38,443 nucleotides of DNA from a virus: positions 1-38,443 of IMG/VR virus record IMGVR_UViG_3300027833_000111, one strand, 5' to 3'. Positions 23,401 through 28,288 of this stretch are shown piece by piece (the stretch's first letter is position 1; each line of letters opens with the position of its first letter). The notes under the pieces are model-generated. The model was not told the origin of the DNA. It did no database searches and saw only the letters and a list, made by a program, of their open reading frames with translations. The translations under genes were made by a program, and so were the position numbers.

Positions 23401-24299
23401 GCAATTGCTACTTCTTCACCTTCTTCACCTATTTTACGGATGCCGTCAGGATATAATGTTGAAACATTATCATCTGCTTCAAATGACACACTTCCGCTTT
23501 GTGGTAATACTATAAATTCACCTACGTCATATGACGAGCCATTGCTATCATACAAGGTAGCATCAAATAATCCATTATCTCTTAGTCCTGCTGAACCAGC
23601 AGTTATAATAGAAGAGCCAGGAGTAAATGTTCTACTAATAGCAATTGCCATTGGGTGTCCGGGTGTATCAATTTCAAAACGATATGTTTGTCCACGATAT
23701 AATTTTAATGACGGATTTCTAGTAAGCCCGTCATTAAAAACATATGCTATATTATCGCCTTGATCTTCAAGAGTTACAGTGTATGTACTGATTACTGTTT
23801 GCGACTGTCCGCGCACATCAACACTTAGTGGACCATTTGGTTCCCAATAATATTCGCGGAAGTTTGTAAATTTATCCCAATCAATATTAGGGTTCCATGG
23901 ATAATAATCGCTACTATTAAGTCTGCTCTCGTTAGCTGTATTGGCGCCAAGAAATCCTAACATGCCAATATAATCATTATAATCTTTATAAAAAGTTACA
24001 TTATCTAAATCATCTTTAATAACAGCAGCTGGTTCTAATTGGTAATTTTCTCTGTTTGACGAAACATCACCTATATAGTTGTCACCAGTTTTATAAGCCT
24101 TTGCTGTTTTACGACCAACATATCCATTAATTTTTTCAGCTTGGCCAGGCTGTATTAACTGATCTATAGTTCCTTGTAAGAACTTTTTGTTTGCTTCAGT
24201 TCGAAAGAATTTTGGAATTAAATCGCTTGCAGATCTACTACTGTTATTGTTACCAGCACTCGGTAACGACTTGTCGTTTTGATTATTATTAGTTGCCAT
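8460..24299 (-). CDS. Giant 5279-aa baseplate-region structural protein (gp7 position)
   Basis: One uninterrupted frame of 15,840 bases, 41% of the window. Its ATG overlaps the gp6 stop (TAATG), implying coupled translation. Seen in order: a Ser/Asn-rich start, then a conserved-looking segment (YYPWNPNIDWDKF near 130-150); a cupredoxin-like domain (~198-335) lacking most copper ligands; several copies, between ~1580 and 3150, of a Y..GD.V.Y....Y.A pattern resembling CBM5/12; six FG-GAP-like blades between ~2366 and 3460; two G.GY..P repeats (~3870-3905 and 4238-4295); and six or more beta modules with (A/G)DG(S/T)T..F signatures from ~4340 to 5195. No signal peptide or transmembrane segment is evident. 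In T4 the gene after gp6 is gp7 (about 1030 aa), so position suggests a greatly enlarged peripheral wedge or adhesion protein. I recall large proteins at this locus in marine T4-like phages but cannot confirm sizes. Direct homology to gp7 is unproven. Confidence 0.9.
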   Translation of the reverse strand: MATNNNQNDKSLPSAGNNNSSRSASDLIPKFFRTEANKKFLQGTIDQLIQPGQAEKINGYVGRKTAKAYKTGDNYIGDVSSNRENYQLEPAAVIKDDLDNVTFYKDYNDYIGMLGFLGANTANESRLNSSDYYPWNPNIDWDKFTNFREYYWEPNGPLSVDVRGQSQTVISTYTVTLEDQGDNIAYVFNDGLTRNPSLKLYRGQTYRFEIDTPGHPMAIAISRTFTPGSSIITAGSAGLRDNGLFDATLYDSNGSSYDVGEFIVLPQSGSVSFEADDNVSTLYPDGIRKIGEEGEEVAIAYIEKGIIEFTIPINAPNNLYYISKNSIDTSGHIKLYDIEENTKLDVAADILGKKDYTSANGVIFSNGMKIKFQGNVLPTTYAQDQWYVEGVGDKIVLINEKDLIIPAAYSENILIPFDSDQFDNLPFANASASAQDKDYLIVNRASIDKNPWSRYNKWFHKDVLIKSYEYNNLDIDIDETGRAKRPIIEFEAGLKLFNFGVEAKTDIDLIDFFTTDVFSTIEGELGYSVDGINLANGMRILFAADTDIRVNGKIYEVKFSTINNVRQISLVETEDTIPVDLETVFVKQGNKFGGKTFHYYYNKWKSAQEKTKVNQPPLFDLCCPNGNAYGDLDVFNSTTFKGTKIFSYKEGDGNNDVELGFPLSYKKIENSGDIVFEFNLLSDKFSIQNDDTVIDITTDTANLRKYKNKTLFTYVNGWSNTPVASKQYVVRQYTATDNITNNFEIDVFDKAGNLNDLQVIVLVNNKLQLRLANYEIDRINESAIVRFYNDINIDDVVTIKAYSKSSKNSKGYYELPINLERNPLNQDMSEFTLGEVIDHVDSMVGELSNFKGVFPGLGNLRDLGNLDKFGKRFVKHKSPLNLSLYHLLNTKYNLTKSLDYASTEYSKFKRVFLETAESLGFDGETKQHVDLILKEINKDKIKTQPFYFSDMVAHGPSNQITYTVLDSRIKTYALTAPFDLDKLSSNAVSVYLNSKQLSYNLDYTFDADGYVVIDSDQQVNDIIDIYEYESTDGTFIAPTPTKLGIYPKFAPELTIDDTYQTAEPIESKSYKIYGEVESGFTNAGNRGWFYPVYNTISAANAADTASGGTGTSNAYLFKGLNITLYIPTTGSSIGTVDNVEYDAYPTGIPFIRGHDGSYIRAYLDFRDELLLDIEKRIFNNIKVNYDNNLINIDKFVGGDFRTNEFTKTEVDRSLLSNFTQWLTYVDNDYTDNYFYDRLNPFTFNYSSSVNPFGKSLPGFWRGVYKRAFDTDRPHSHPWEIQGFKIKPLWWNTVYGPAPYTRDNLILWTDIQEGKIAEPNNIRYTLDYARPGLVGFIPVDSAGKLKHPQESGYVKQFIIRQSTGNFSFGDEAPVETAWRRSSNYPFAIVKSLMLNKPSSTIGEAFDVSRITTNLAGQQVYSTTGKFLTLHNIEFPNTFAATTRVNTSGFVNYIYNLVASNVLTVYQDYQNELKAINNQLGFKLGGFSDKQKINLILDSRSPQQLLSEGGIYIPQENYQVFLNKSSPQASAVYSGIIIEKTASGFVVRGYNNQNPFFEYYAPITSSKTVPVTVGGISETTSKWNSSTIFYKDTIIENNNIYYRVTKTFTSAASFSTDNLAKLPELPIVGGKTALFKRNFDQTITDSLPYGSTLKTSQDVVDFLLGYGQRLNDLGFDFNFVELDGTVNNWDQSAREFLFWTTQGWTTGTVITISPAANKFNFSKEYFVVDDINDPFYTYSILQANGEPLNSEFNSLLRDKNSFGIETVNTEEGLYSAALPLVQREHVVLIDNKTVFNDIVFEPSSGYRQERIKVSGYRAADWSGGLNIPGFVYDDAKVVDWAQWKDFGIGSLVKYKQFYYVATENIPGTTDFETAKWFRLNEKPEPELITNFDYRTNQFTDFYSLDTQGFDPELQKMAKHFTGFQKRQYLANIIPDDVSQYKFYQGFIQDKGTKNALSKMFSALGSAGKDTLEFYEEWALQVGRFGATNDVEQVEFNLKESKVQESPQAIELVTSLPATNFDKHYRILEHEVYDKPLDYNHAPFPTKEVKNEVIKTGGFVREEDVSFVASSSNELPLGNVNLLGLGDYIWVTELGENPWNVYQHISLETSVTVLENKNQRSDITGDPLIELTVNRWAGGLVKPLDIIGIRAAEEFNLEGLYVVESVILNKITIRLSTDTTPDSFIGKDFLLTKLRSVRVATVEEANLLAQDKLYQGQRFWIENYNDDWTVLENKSVYKRNQTIVNNEIFTGELQEFSESMSVTSDNRNFFVSSASNGNGKINYYRRTNESSELAIDQEIFPPDTILPWKPNTIFYKGDNVVYDLDSSRTYYTTSITHTSSAQFDDTEISTYWIVIDSPATLYDPANSNFGESIDVSPDGEYLVVGIPKASNVKTKFTGDFSSQQNYTKGQIVKYKESLWKANREILPAIEAESFSSFDSYINISEQSDSDSTSLTLLVAGDPGLPNNVVDHFLVKAPKDMYNGTSGTLDDILGDRVSLYWNKRSFAYPTLDIYLPFDNVIPEISSTFLSTEHIIQQKIDHIFFIETYVTLPTKGEIVQTDTGSAEVYYVSTFRDSAVVYLINTNGVFTILGELFNNRNDFVGFYSEADTYNTSEGVSGYWLFKTYEIGQDPTPQSAEVISGNTFTYSNNSKYYDVGRGLVYSDIRKREDVEQQQLLNAYSNIQDTISDIGAYVTNKNQVSFINHLSYTGDNGGIEVAIPSSRYVIRTSKDYSNIIYPRFLENGPNSATPTKINIKYFDNKEFDIAQTGFAASLITGTDIVVQDIWDGYIDFDFTEFDFQGNVFEPVIGDILVDVQIPRDGQGGLARTSTITSAAEVMFYQRNFNKVRVYVNVLTQAQFEEKEPTDRLDITVGGSFEQLTNIGKFEIRRLSRSNTDPDQDIGTILDINNDIVLGTNLIGKLIVVDTETPFSDSLTWDNVVPITDQEYYFYNEDIITGISRAANPPYTTNKDYTQIYNIPADKTGTPGSLNQGAVSIYRKDFNGVYQYQLTLVSEYAQADKRFGSQVKINQTGNDYTLMVSNKPTGSARDTNLEWRQNPGAIEIYKHGVPSSSSLKGLHKLSTSYEIGDVVIWKDNYYIARKVVPVTQNNISDTIYWTNISWKRAKDENFRGTFDNSISYRMGDIVNYLDIIYEATTNISKGSEIPSSLNTSWEVVNGKIDYLGLLPNLTLDTYYNELSYDPATNISQFAENFDLSDDAQVLVVTTKLELSDSSYQTQLAIYRLDNKKYVLSQVIDAPESSFELQDHDDNAATPNILIDKNRWADTVVLNPEGNKIAVSVPLDDQISKDQGAVWIYNYNSTTEKFGTVDVVNSNTITTPNTVITSPNNEQIEKFGYSIAFGNEGLVISSQNGDQIIPTRFDTYTKLLSDQSYVLDTASDERAETTFDNKFTSFNNIKIDKGTIYVYENVQDTLIYSEQLLFKDAQIDFGKNLLINDNHIYTGIPNFASSDYKGAVLDYRKTKNKKSWNSLRYSVTPVDVSKIQGVFLYNKRTNQIVSYIDYIDPVQGKIAGVADQEITFKTPQDPASYNVGQLDDITVSPSTHWGKSHVGQIWWNINNARFSNVYQGSTTFQSNGWNTLLPGASIDIYEWVESDYLPSQWNQLADTDNGIALGISGIALYGDTKYSAKLSYDDISQTFDTKYYFWVENKLTIPVAKNRKINCANIRNLIQSPRENGYRYISFISKDKIVLNNFDNLITSDDLVLNIRYSTGPNNSQNEHAQYQLISDSLPTSKPNYDIERKWFDSLIGFDSNNRIVPDPKIPVAKRQGIQNRPRQGMFVNRVEALKQTIERVNSVLLNTLIVDEYNINSLLLKDELPTAISNLYDLKIDTFEELEFISTNKLTPAVLTPIVVNGRVIRVAITNPGRGYKIAPSYQFEGTGNGATLGITINNLGQIDNVEVLTQGNDYTDTTILNVRKFTVLVESDSTSFNKWSLYNWNVASNSWFRTSVQDYNVSNYWNYIDWYSTGYNQFTEVNYTVNNSYELSTIDDIVGNTVKINNVGTGGWLLLEKESNQNTEDYTINYKTIGRQNGSIQFNDSLYDYAKNTTGYDNNSFDSVFYDNNPVKELRIIFEALRDNIFIGDLELEYNQLFFATLRYILSEQPNVDWMFKTSFISATHKLGNLSQDTTFKYSNLSDFESYVNEVKPYSTKVRQFIDSYQSLDNTSSSVTDFDLAPYYNNITGTITPSVANIDSNVIVGADDNTTIYPRKHWLDNLGYKIVEVKISDLGSGYTFVPTVRFEGGGGIGATAKAVLAYGKITKIIVTNSGTGYVTAPLVIIEGPQNEISTLAKATAILGNGLVRNPHIRVKFDRLSGQYVYDNIAKQMLHTGTGDNTTFDLPYPMDFDNSTIQVLVDNIEQLRSKYTYTNFEDNTSTYTREKGRIVFAKPPKLNAVIEVKYQLPLSMLSAEDRILHSYYPNSEMYSKDLNQLMTGIDYGGVEVRSFDFQGVSGWDTKGWFIDQWDQFDNTYEDQVFTADGSTIAVQLTTPLESGTVYNLYKNNVRIDDPNFSLGTATNVNAITNSITGDGTTDIIYVQDLGISIVDGDIFVVRKSTSDGSVIPDPAGYDTALSGGDLLYTTASGTAAEDIITDGDGFISEAAMAGPEELVPGQIFDTLDIKVYTRDSDGQGKIDSQSYYIDTSVTTYDLNITPSNIDSIIVKINNTILSRESGNYTIDWKNSTVTINSNISSYVDGAILSIVTVSQAGQNILDYGEYNADGSTTSFETRVRFQTDLDMFVSVNGIRQTVAFNESEVTGNAVFTFDSAPTEGDLVYYALFDSTIQVNYSQMKKDRFAGTGSKVDFVLSSAPFYTVPTQHNLIVKVGNNILSPGYNIQYTIPATNQREYALETFQQPQGSLLTNDIKVFLNGEEIFTPVSWRFDIANSSIILNDNVGFEGDIVEIYVITDGQYTLTSPNTVTLNTAPGGFAIVEIFQFSNHDLLGIERINYDVVSRVTLQLENADYNTYNRLSVGEIKLRKPAVDAKYAWVVKNGELLTPDTDYVLTNNNTTVQLATTPEKYDLIDIVHFTANVSTSKFAYRQFKDILNRTHYKRLDASVTTLEEPLNYYDLRITVKDAGSLSEPNKGQNLPGVIFINGERIEYFVKEGNLLRQLRRGTLGTGVKDLHAAESKVFDQNISKTIPYIDNNIIQDITADGTTALFDVSSVTGSINELEVFVGGVRMRKNSISSFLPVFEQDSPEGDYETPADVTFNVQAQQIDLTQVPTEGTRVTIIKKQGKIWNEGINSLGESNNSIARFLRAGTSELPE
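8700..11290 (-). repeat. C-terminal array of beta modules in the giant protein
   Basis: At least six segments share a module start of the type x(D/G)G(S/T)(T/K)xxF followed ~20 residues later by a V.V.(G/N)N.I strand: around residues 4340 (GDNTTFDLPYP), 4483 (ADGSTIAVQL), 4646 (DTSVTTYDL), 4725 (ADGSTTSFET), 4805 (GTGSKVDFVL) and 5160 (ADGTTALFDV). Copies are highly diverged at DNA level. Likely small beta-sandwich modules forming a stalk; identity of the fold is inferred. Confidence 0.6.
11415..12700 (-). repeat. Pair of GxGY..P repeats in the giant protein
   Basis: Near residues 3870-3905 the chain reads ITNPGRGYKIAPSYQFEG followed by GNGATLGI; near 4238-4295 it reads LGSGYTFVPTVRFEGGGG, GATAKAVL, then NSGTGYVTAPLVIIEG. 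The shared pattern is G.GY...P...(F/I)EG..G.GA.A...G.I..I.V. These are protein repeats separated by about 330 residues of unrelated sequence. Confidence 0.6.
13910..17204 (-). repeat. FG-GAP/integrin-like propeller blades in the giant protein
   Basis: Six segments fit F(G/A)xS(I/V)xxSxDGxxLxVxxPxxxxxxGAVxIY: FGESIDVSPDGEYLVVGIPK (starting F2366), RFGSQVKINQTGNDYTLMV (F3018), FAENFDLSDDAQVLVV (F3204), a blade with VVLNPEGNKIAVSVP and GAVWIYNY (from R3277), FGYSIAFGNEGLVISS (F3349) and FGKNLLINDNHIYTGIP (F3443). The last four are spaced 70-95 residues apart, right for successive propeller blades; the first is detached. A calcium-binding DxDxDG loop is not clearly present. Confidence 0.6.
14848..19550 (-). 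repeat. CBM5/12-like short modules interspersed in the giant protein
   Basis: Recurrent pattern Y..G(D/S/Q).V.(Y/W)....Y.A followed by an aromatic some 15-20 residues on: FYKDTIIENNNIYYRVT (~1584), GIGSLVKYKQFYYVATE (~1845, followed by FETAKWFRL), FYKGDNVVYDLDSSRTYY (~2310), YTKGQIVKYKESLWKANRE (~2403), YEIGDVVIWKDNYYIAR (~3079) and YRMGDIVNYLDIIYEATT (~3133). The pattern resembles chitin/cellulose-binding CBM5/12 modules. Several copies adjoin the propeller blades. Carbohydrate binding is inferred. Confidence 0.5.
23295..23710 (-). other. Degenerate cupredoxin-like domain in the giant protein
   Basis: Residues ~198-220 read LYRGQTYRFEIDTPGHPM, matching the N-terminal strands of plastocyanin/cupredoxin-like domains with the first histidine ligand at H215. 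The usual closing motif (LYY.C..H..MGG.I) appears at 319-333 as LYYISKNSIDTSGHI, where the Cys, His and Met positions are Ser, Ser and Thr. A ~40-residue insertion lies between. The fold is inferred; metal binding is unlikely. Confidence 0.5.
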
Positions 24300-27200
24300 T
24301 AGTAACTATAGCCTCCGCCTGATGAACTTGTCGTTGTTGTTGCACTTGTTATTCCTGTTGTTACAGAATTTACGCTAGTAATTACGTCACCTGTTGCTTG
24401 TAATTCAGTAGCTGTAATTTCATCTATGATTTCAATATCAGTGACTTGAGCAGCACTTATAAAAATTTCGTCTAATTCAGATTTTATTTCAAATAAACTT
24501 CCAAAAGATTGTGAACCTTGTCTAGGAACAATTATCATACTAACTAACTTCGGAGTTAGTGTATTCATTATAAATGCACTTAGTTCTTGGAAGTAAAAAG
24601 TTTCACCAAAGTCCCAGTTATCAATTGCAAAAAATCTATTAATTGCATCAATTATATCAGCCTTTAATTCATTTTCATTAACTACTAGATCTTTATTTCT
24701 TACAATTTTAAATTTTACTTGAAGATCTGCATCAGCTTTACTTCCAAATAGTATCTTATACTTAACTGGATGATAAATTATTTCATCACTAATTGATTTA
24801 ATTGCGTTAATATCCGTACTGTAGGATCTAGATAGTTGATCGTTACTGGCTGGTAACGGCTTTACTGCTGTTGCATTAGCTACATACTTACGCATATCAT
24901 TATCGTAATTTTTAGTTAACAAATATGTATCTATAATATTACTAGAACTTGGATCAATTCTATAATTTGAATCTGCTACATGCATATAATGAAACTTTAA
25001 GTTAGCTCTACCAGTGTATGCTTTGTAGTTAGAATTTAAAGTTGTATTACCTAGTTCCTTGTTTAATGTTTTAAATACTTGTTCTTCTAAAAGATAAAAA
25101 ACATCGCCTTCGTTGTGTAAACTATAAGCGCCTATTGCGGATTCATTTTGTTTAATTTTAATTTCGTTATTAGTATTTGCAAAATACTTAAAGTCCTGTA
25201 CACCGTCTGATGTAGTATACCGCTTTTGGAATACTATCTTATCAGAATTTTCAACATTAGAATTAGTAGGATCAACTAATATGTCAAATAAATCTAAATC
25301 ATCTACAACACCGTCATCGTCTAAATCAAAAAATTGTACTTGTATTTTTCTTGTATCTACATATCCTTCGTTATCTCTATATGCATCACTAACACTCCAT
25401 GTAAAGTCTTTAGAATACGATATAGTATCTGCAGGAATAGTATTAATACTTAATACATCAATTTTATCACGTACTATTTTTCCAATTGCAGGGTCATAAA
25501 TTTTGTCAGCACTATCAAAGAAAAATCTAATTTCATCTTCGCTTTCAAAAATATAGCGTTGGTTTCTATTTGTTATTGTATATTTTTCGCCATTTGTTTT
25601 AAACCATAATAGCCAGCTTGAATCTAAATTTTCACCTGTTATATCGCCTGTTTTTCCTAAAGAAAAACTGTTTACAGTATTAATATTTTCAGCAAGAATT
25701 AATTTCCATTCACGGCTTTCGGTATCATATCGTAACGCAAAATCTTTATACGCAAAAGATTGGTCAATAATTTGTATTTTTAAATCATCTACTAATGTGT
25801 TTGATATCTTAGGTTTAACTTCTACTAATAAACTTCCTTCATTTATTACATCAGTTAATATAATATCACCAATATTAGTATTACTAACAGTATCACCTTC
25901 GTTTGAAACACTTACTACACTAGTCCATCTATATATCGATGCGCCTTTTTTGTTAGAATTAGTAGTAATAGTGCCGTCTGGCAAATAATACTGTTGTACT
26001 TCTGATGAATTTTTAGGAGCAGTAAATTTAAGCATTGTTCCTGCTTCTACAAATCTTAAATTATTTGAAGTAAACACCCCTACCTTAGACACATTTGTTG
26101 TGTCAGCTTGTGTAGCAAACACTCCTGAATTTTTATTTGTTTCTCGATAATAATTTTTCCATACTAAGCTTAAATCACTTGTTAATATTTTTGGAAATTC
26201 ACTAAAGTAAAAATTTCTAAGAGAAGTAGAAGATATAATGCCGTCTATTGTATTGTAAATAACTCCCTCAATATCGCTTTGTGTTGCAAATTTAAAATCA
26301 GTTTTTGTTTCAAATGTTTCTTTATAAAGTACACCGTCATTAGCAAAAAGACTAGTATTTGAATATTTTCCACTAGCGTCTTTTAGATCAAAATATCTAC
26401 TAATACCACTTGAAATCCTGTTTGTACTTTTTGTTTTAATAATATCTTGACTGATTGCCAATGGTCCAATATTATAATCTTCGCCTGTGATTAATCTGTT
26501 TTGAGTATAATAAGTTGTCGGAGCATTTTGTTTAATACTTGCATTTGTCTCTGTTGCACTACCATTTGAAACTGTGTAATTTAAACGCAATCCTAGTGTT
26601 AATTTTTCTAGTGTTCCGGTTCTACTCTGATACGGTATATCAATATTAACATTGCCTATTGAATTAGGCGAAACAACCATACTACTATTAGCACTAGTTC
26701 TATAATATACTTTAAAGTTCCCAGCAGGTAAATTACCAAATACACCGTCACTAAACACTAAGTTTATTCTATCGCCGATTCTAGTAACAACAGAAAATAT
26801 ATTTCGTACGCCTTCAAACAAGCTATTATAAATTATATTATTGCCTTCGACATTTGCAATTTTAGTCCATTGTGTTGTTTCAAAACCATTAGTATCAACA
26901 TTATAAAGCCATACATCGTCATTATTAATATTTTCAGAATCTACTGCAATTATTTGATTAGGTATAGGATTTGAAACACTAAACGGTCCTGATTCTAGCT
27001 TTCCTTGGCGGAAGTGCATAAAGAATCCTGTGTTATTACTGCCAGCGCCTTGGCCATCATCTCTAAACAAAAATGCAGGACTTGTTCCAGGAAGAGGTGC
27101 CTCTTCTGTAATTGTAGTACCTTGAATATCAGTACTTACTACTTCAAATCTTGTGCTAACTCCTTCAATGTTCTTTGAAAAAGGAAAAACTGCACTACCA

Positions 27201-27781
27201 GTATTAGTAGCGTTAAGTCTATATTTTTGTGTTTGAACGCCATCAATATTTTCACTTTTTAAAGGATTGCCTATTGAATTTTGTACAGGGAGTGCAGAAT
27301 TAAGGACTTTAATAAATTGCTCAAAGTAGTTTGCATTAGTTTGATCATTCCACTTAATCACTCTGCCAGCAAGTTTTGCGTTGGCACTGTCTGTAATATT
27401 CTCAGTTGTTTTAACTGTTACAAGTTTAAGTAGTCCGTTTGTTGCTTGGTTTCTGCGAGGATTATAAGACAGCATACGTGCTAGACGTAATACACTTTCT
27501 CTGCGCTCTGCTGTTTCAAGGAAGTTTTCACGAGCGTTTAAATCAATACGGAATGATAAGTTTTGCCCAAGGAAAGCAATCATATCAATCAGCGCAAGAT
27601 ATTCACTTGATTCAATGTAATCGTTAAAATCTTCTGGATAGTTTTGACGCAAATAGTTAATCATTGTGCGTCTTAGATTATCAAAATCGTAGCTTTGGAA
27701 ATCTGCGTTTCTAAAGCTTTGGTAAATTCTTTTCCAGTCTTCAGCTACAAGTAGCCTTGACTGCCTATCAGATGTAGACAT
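24299..27781 (-). CDS. gp6: Baseplate wedge protein gp6
   Basis: 1160 aa; T4 gp6 is 660 aa. The N-terminus (YQSFRNADFQSYDFD, then YLRQNYPEDFNDY, LALIDMIAFLGQNLSFRID and RRESVLRLARMLSYNPRRN within residues 15-115) is the classic gp6/Baseplate_J-like start. The C-terminal region also matches: FFAIDNWDFGETFYFQELSA, then LTPKLVSMIIVPRQG, LFEIKSELDEIFISAAQVTD and IEII near residues 1060-1130. Gp6 forms the inner ring of the baseplate wedge with gp25 and gp53, both encoded just upstream. The centre is enlarged compared with T4, and the chain ends in a Ser/Thr/Gly tail. AAGGAAA precedes the ATG, and the TAA stop overlaps the giant gene's ATG by one base. Identification is firm; the large middle is unusual relative to T4. 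Confidence 0.95.
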   Translation of the reverse strand: MSTSDRQSRLLVAEDWKRIYQSFRNADFQSYDFDNLRRTMINYLRQNYPEDFNDYIESSEYLALIDMIAFLGQNLSFRIDLNARENFLETAERRESVLRLARMLSYNPRRNQATNGLLKLVTVKTTENITDSANAKLAGRVIKWNDQTNANYFEQFIKVLNSALPVQNSIGNPLKSENIDGVQTQKYRLNATNTGSAVFPFSKNIEGVSTRFEVVSTDIQGTTITEEAPLPGTSPAFLFRDDGQGAGSNNTGFFMHFRQGKLESGPFSVSNPIPNQIIAVDSENINNDDVWLYNVDTNGFETTQWTKIANVEGNNIIYNSLFEGVRNIFSVVTRIGDRINLVFSDGVFGNLPAGNFKVYYRTSANSSMVVSPNSIGNVNIDIPYQSRTGTLEKLTLGLRLNYTVSNGSATETNASIKQNAPTTYYTQNRLITGEDYNIGPLAISQDIIKTKSTNRISSGISRYFDLKDASGKYSNTSLFANDGVLYKETFETKTDFKFATQSDIEGVIYNTIDGIISSTSLRNFYFSEFPKILTSDLSLVWKNYYRETNKNSGVFATQADTTNVSKVGVFTSNNLRFVEAGTMLKFTAPKNSSEVQQYYLPDGTITTNSNKKGASIYRWTSVVSVSNEGDTVSNTNIGDIILTDVINEGSLLVEVKPKISNTLVDDLKIQIIDQSFAYKDFALRYDTESREWKLILAENINTVNSFSLGKTGDITGENLDSSWLLWFKTNGEKYTITNRNQRYIFESEDEIRFFFDSADKIYDPAIGKIVRDKIDVLSINTIPADTISYSKDFTWSVSDAYRDNEGYVDTRKIQVQFFDLDDDGVVDDLDLFDILVDPTNSNVENSDKIVFQKRYTTSDGVQDFKYFANTNNEIKIKQNESAIGAYSLHNEGDVFYLLEEQVFKTLNKELGNTTLNSNYKAYTGRANLKFHYMHVADSNYRIDPSSSNIIDTYLLTKNYDNDMRKYVANATAVKPLPASNDQLSRSYSTDINAIKSISDEIIYHPVKYKILFGSKADADLQVKFKIVRNKDLVVNENELKADIIDAINRFFAIDNWDFGETFYFQELSAFIMNTLTPKLVSMIIVPRQGSQSFGSLFEIKSELDEIFISAAQVTDIEIIDEITATELQATGDVITSVNSVTTGITSATTTTSSSGGGYSY

Positions 27782-27805
27782 GTACGTTTCCTTGTTTATT
27801 AATAA

Positions 27806-27812
27806 TATTTAG
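27806..27812 (-). promoter_or_regulatory. T4-late-like promoter element upstream of gp6
   Basis: Minus strand CTAAATA in the 57-bp gp25-gp6 gap, 24 bases before the gp6 ATG. It shares the TAAATA core with the elements at 3737, 8456 and 37022 but is followed by T, not C. A second candidate, TTAAATAC (27830-27837), lies a little further upstream in the same gap. Confidence 0.4.
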
Positions 27813-27838
27813 CTGATTTAAAAAAGTGCGTATTTAAT

Positions 27839-28276
27839 TTAAAGTAGACCATTTTTCTGATCAAACTTAAATTTAATTTGCTCAGAAATATTATAAGGAA
27901 TATAGGAAACTGTGCAATCAATGCTTATTCCTTGTTCATAAGTGTCAACAACTATGCTATCTGCTTGAATTCTAGAATCAAAGTTTACAATAGTAGTAAC
28001 GTTTTCAATTATTGCTTCTTGTATTGCAGGTGTAAATGGTTCAAATAATAAGTCCCATATTATACATCCAAATGTAGGGTCACTTAATTTTTCGCCTTGT
28101 CTTATATGGAAATGATTGATTAAATCTTGTTTAATAAGTTCAAGATCATACAAAGAAAATCCGTTGTTTACAGAAGTATTAGTGCTAAATCCTCTGTATG
28201 CACGACTCGATACCTCTGTACGAGGTGCTGCCGGCACAGTAACATGTTTATATAGATTTTTTTCTAATTCGCTCAT
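27839..28276 (-). CDS. gp25: Baseplate wedge protein gp25
   Basis: 145 aa, close to the 132 aa of T4 gp25. The gp25/GPW signature is at residues 57-81: HIRQGEKLSDPTFG followed by CIIWDLLFEPF. Further on, NFDSRIQ fits the family's conserved loop before the final strands. Gp25 is a lysozyme-fold-derived but non-enzymatic core wedge protein that contacts gp6 and gp53 and helps start sheath assembly. It lies 12 bases after gp5 with an AGGG ribosome site (TAGGGTAAATATAGTATG) and 57 bases before gp6, the arrangement expected for the wedge core. Confidence 0.95.
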   Translation of the reverse strand: MSELEKNLYKHVTVPAAPRTEVSSRAYRGFSTNTSVNNGFSLYDLELIKQDLINHFHIRQGEKLSDPTFGCIIWDLLFEPFTPAIQEAIIENVTTIVNFDSRIQADSIVVDTYEQGISIDCTVSYIPYNISEQIKFKFDQKNGLL

Positions 28277-28288
28277 ACTATATTTACC

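Noticed and set aside
22084-23763. Several plus-strand frames of 100-127 codons opposite the giant gene
   Set aside because: Long antisense shadows are expected opposite a 15.8-kb AT-rich coding region; none has a start signal or familiar motif.
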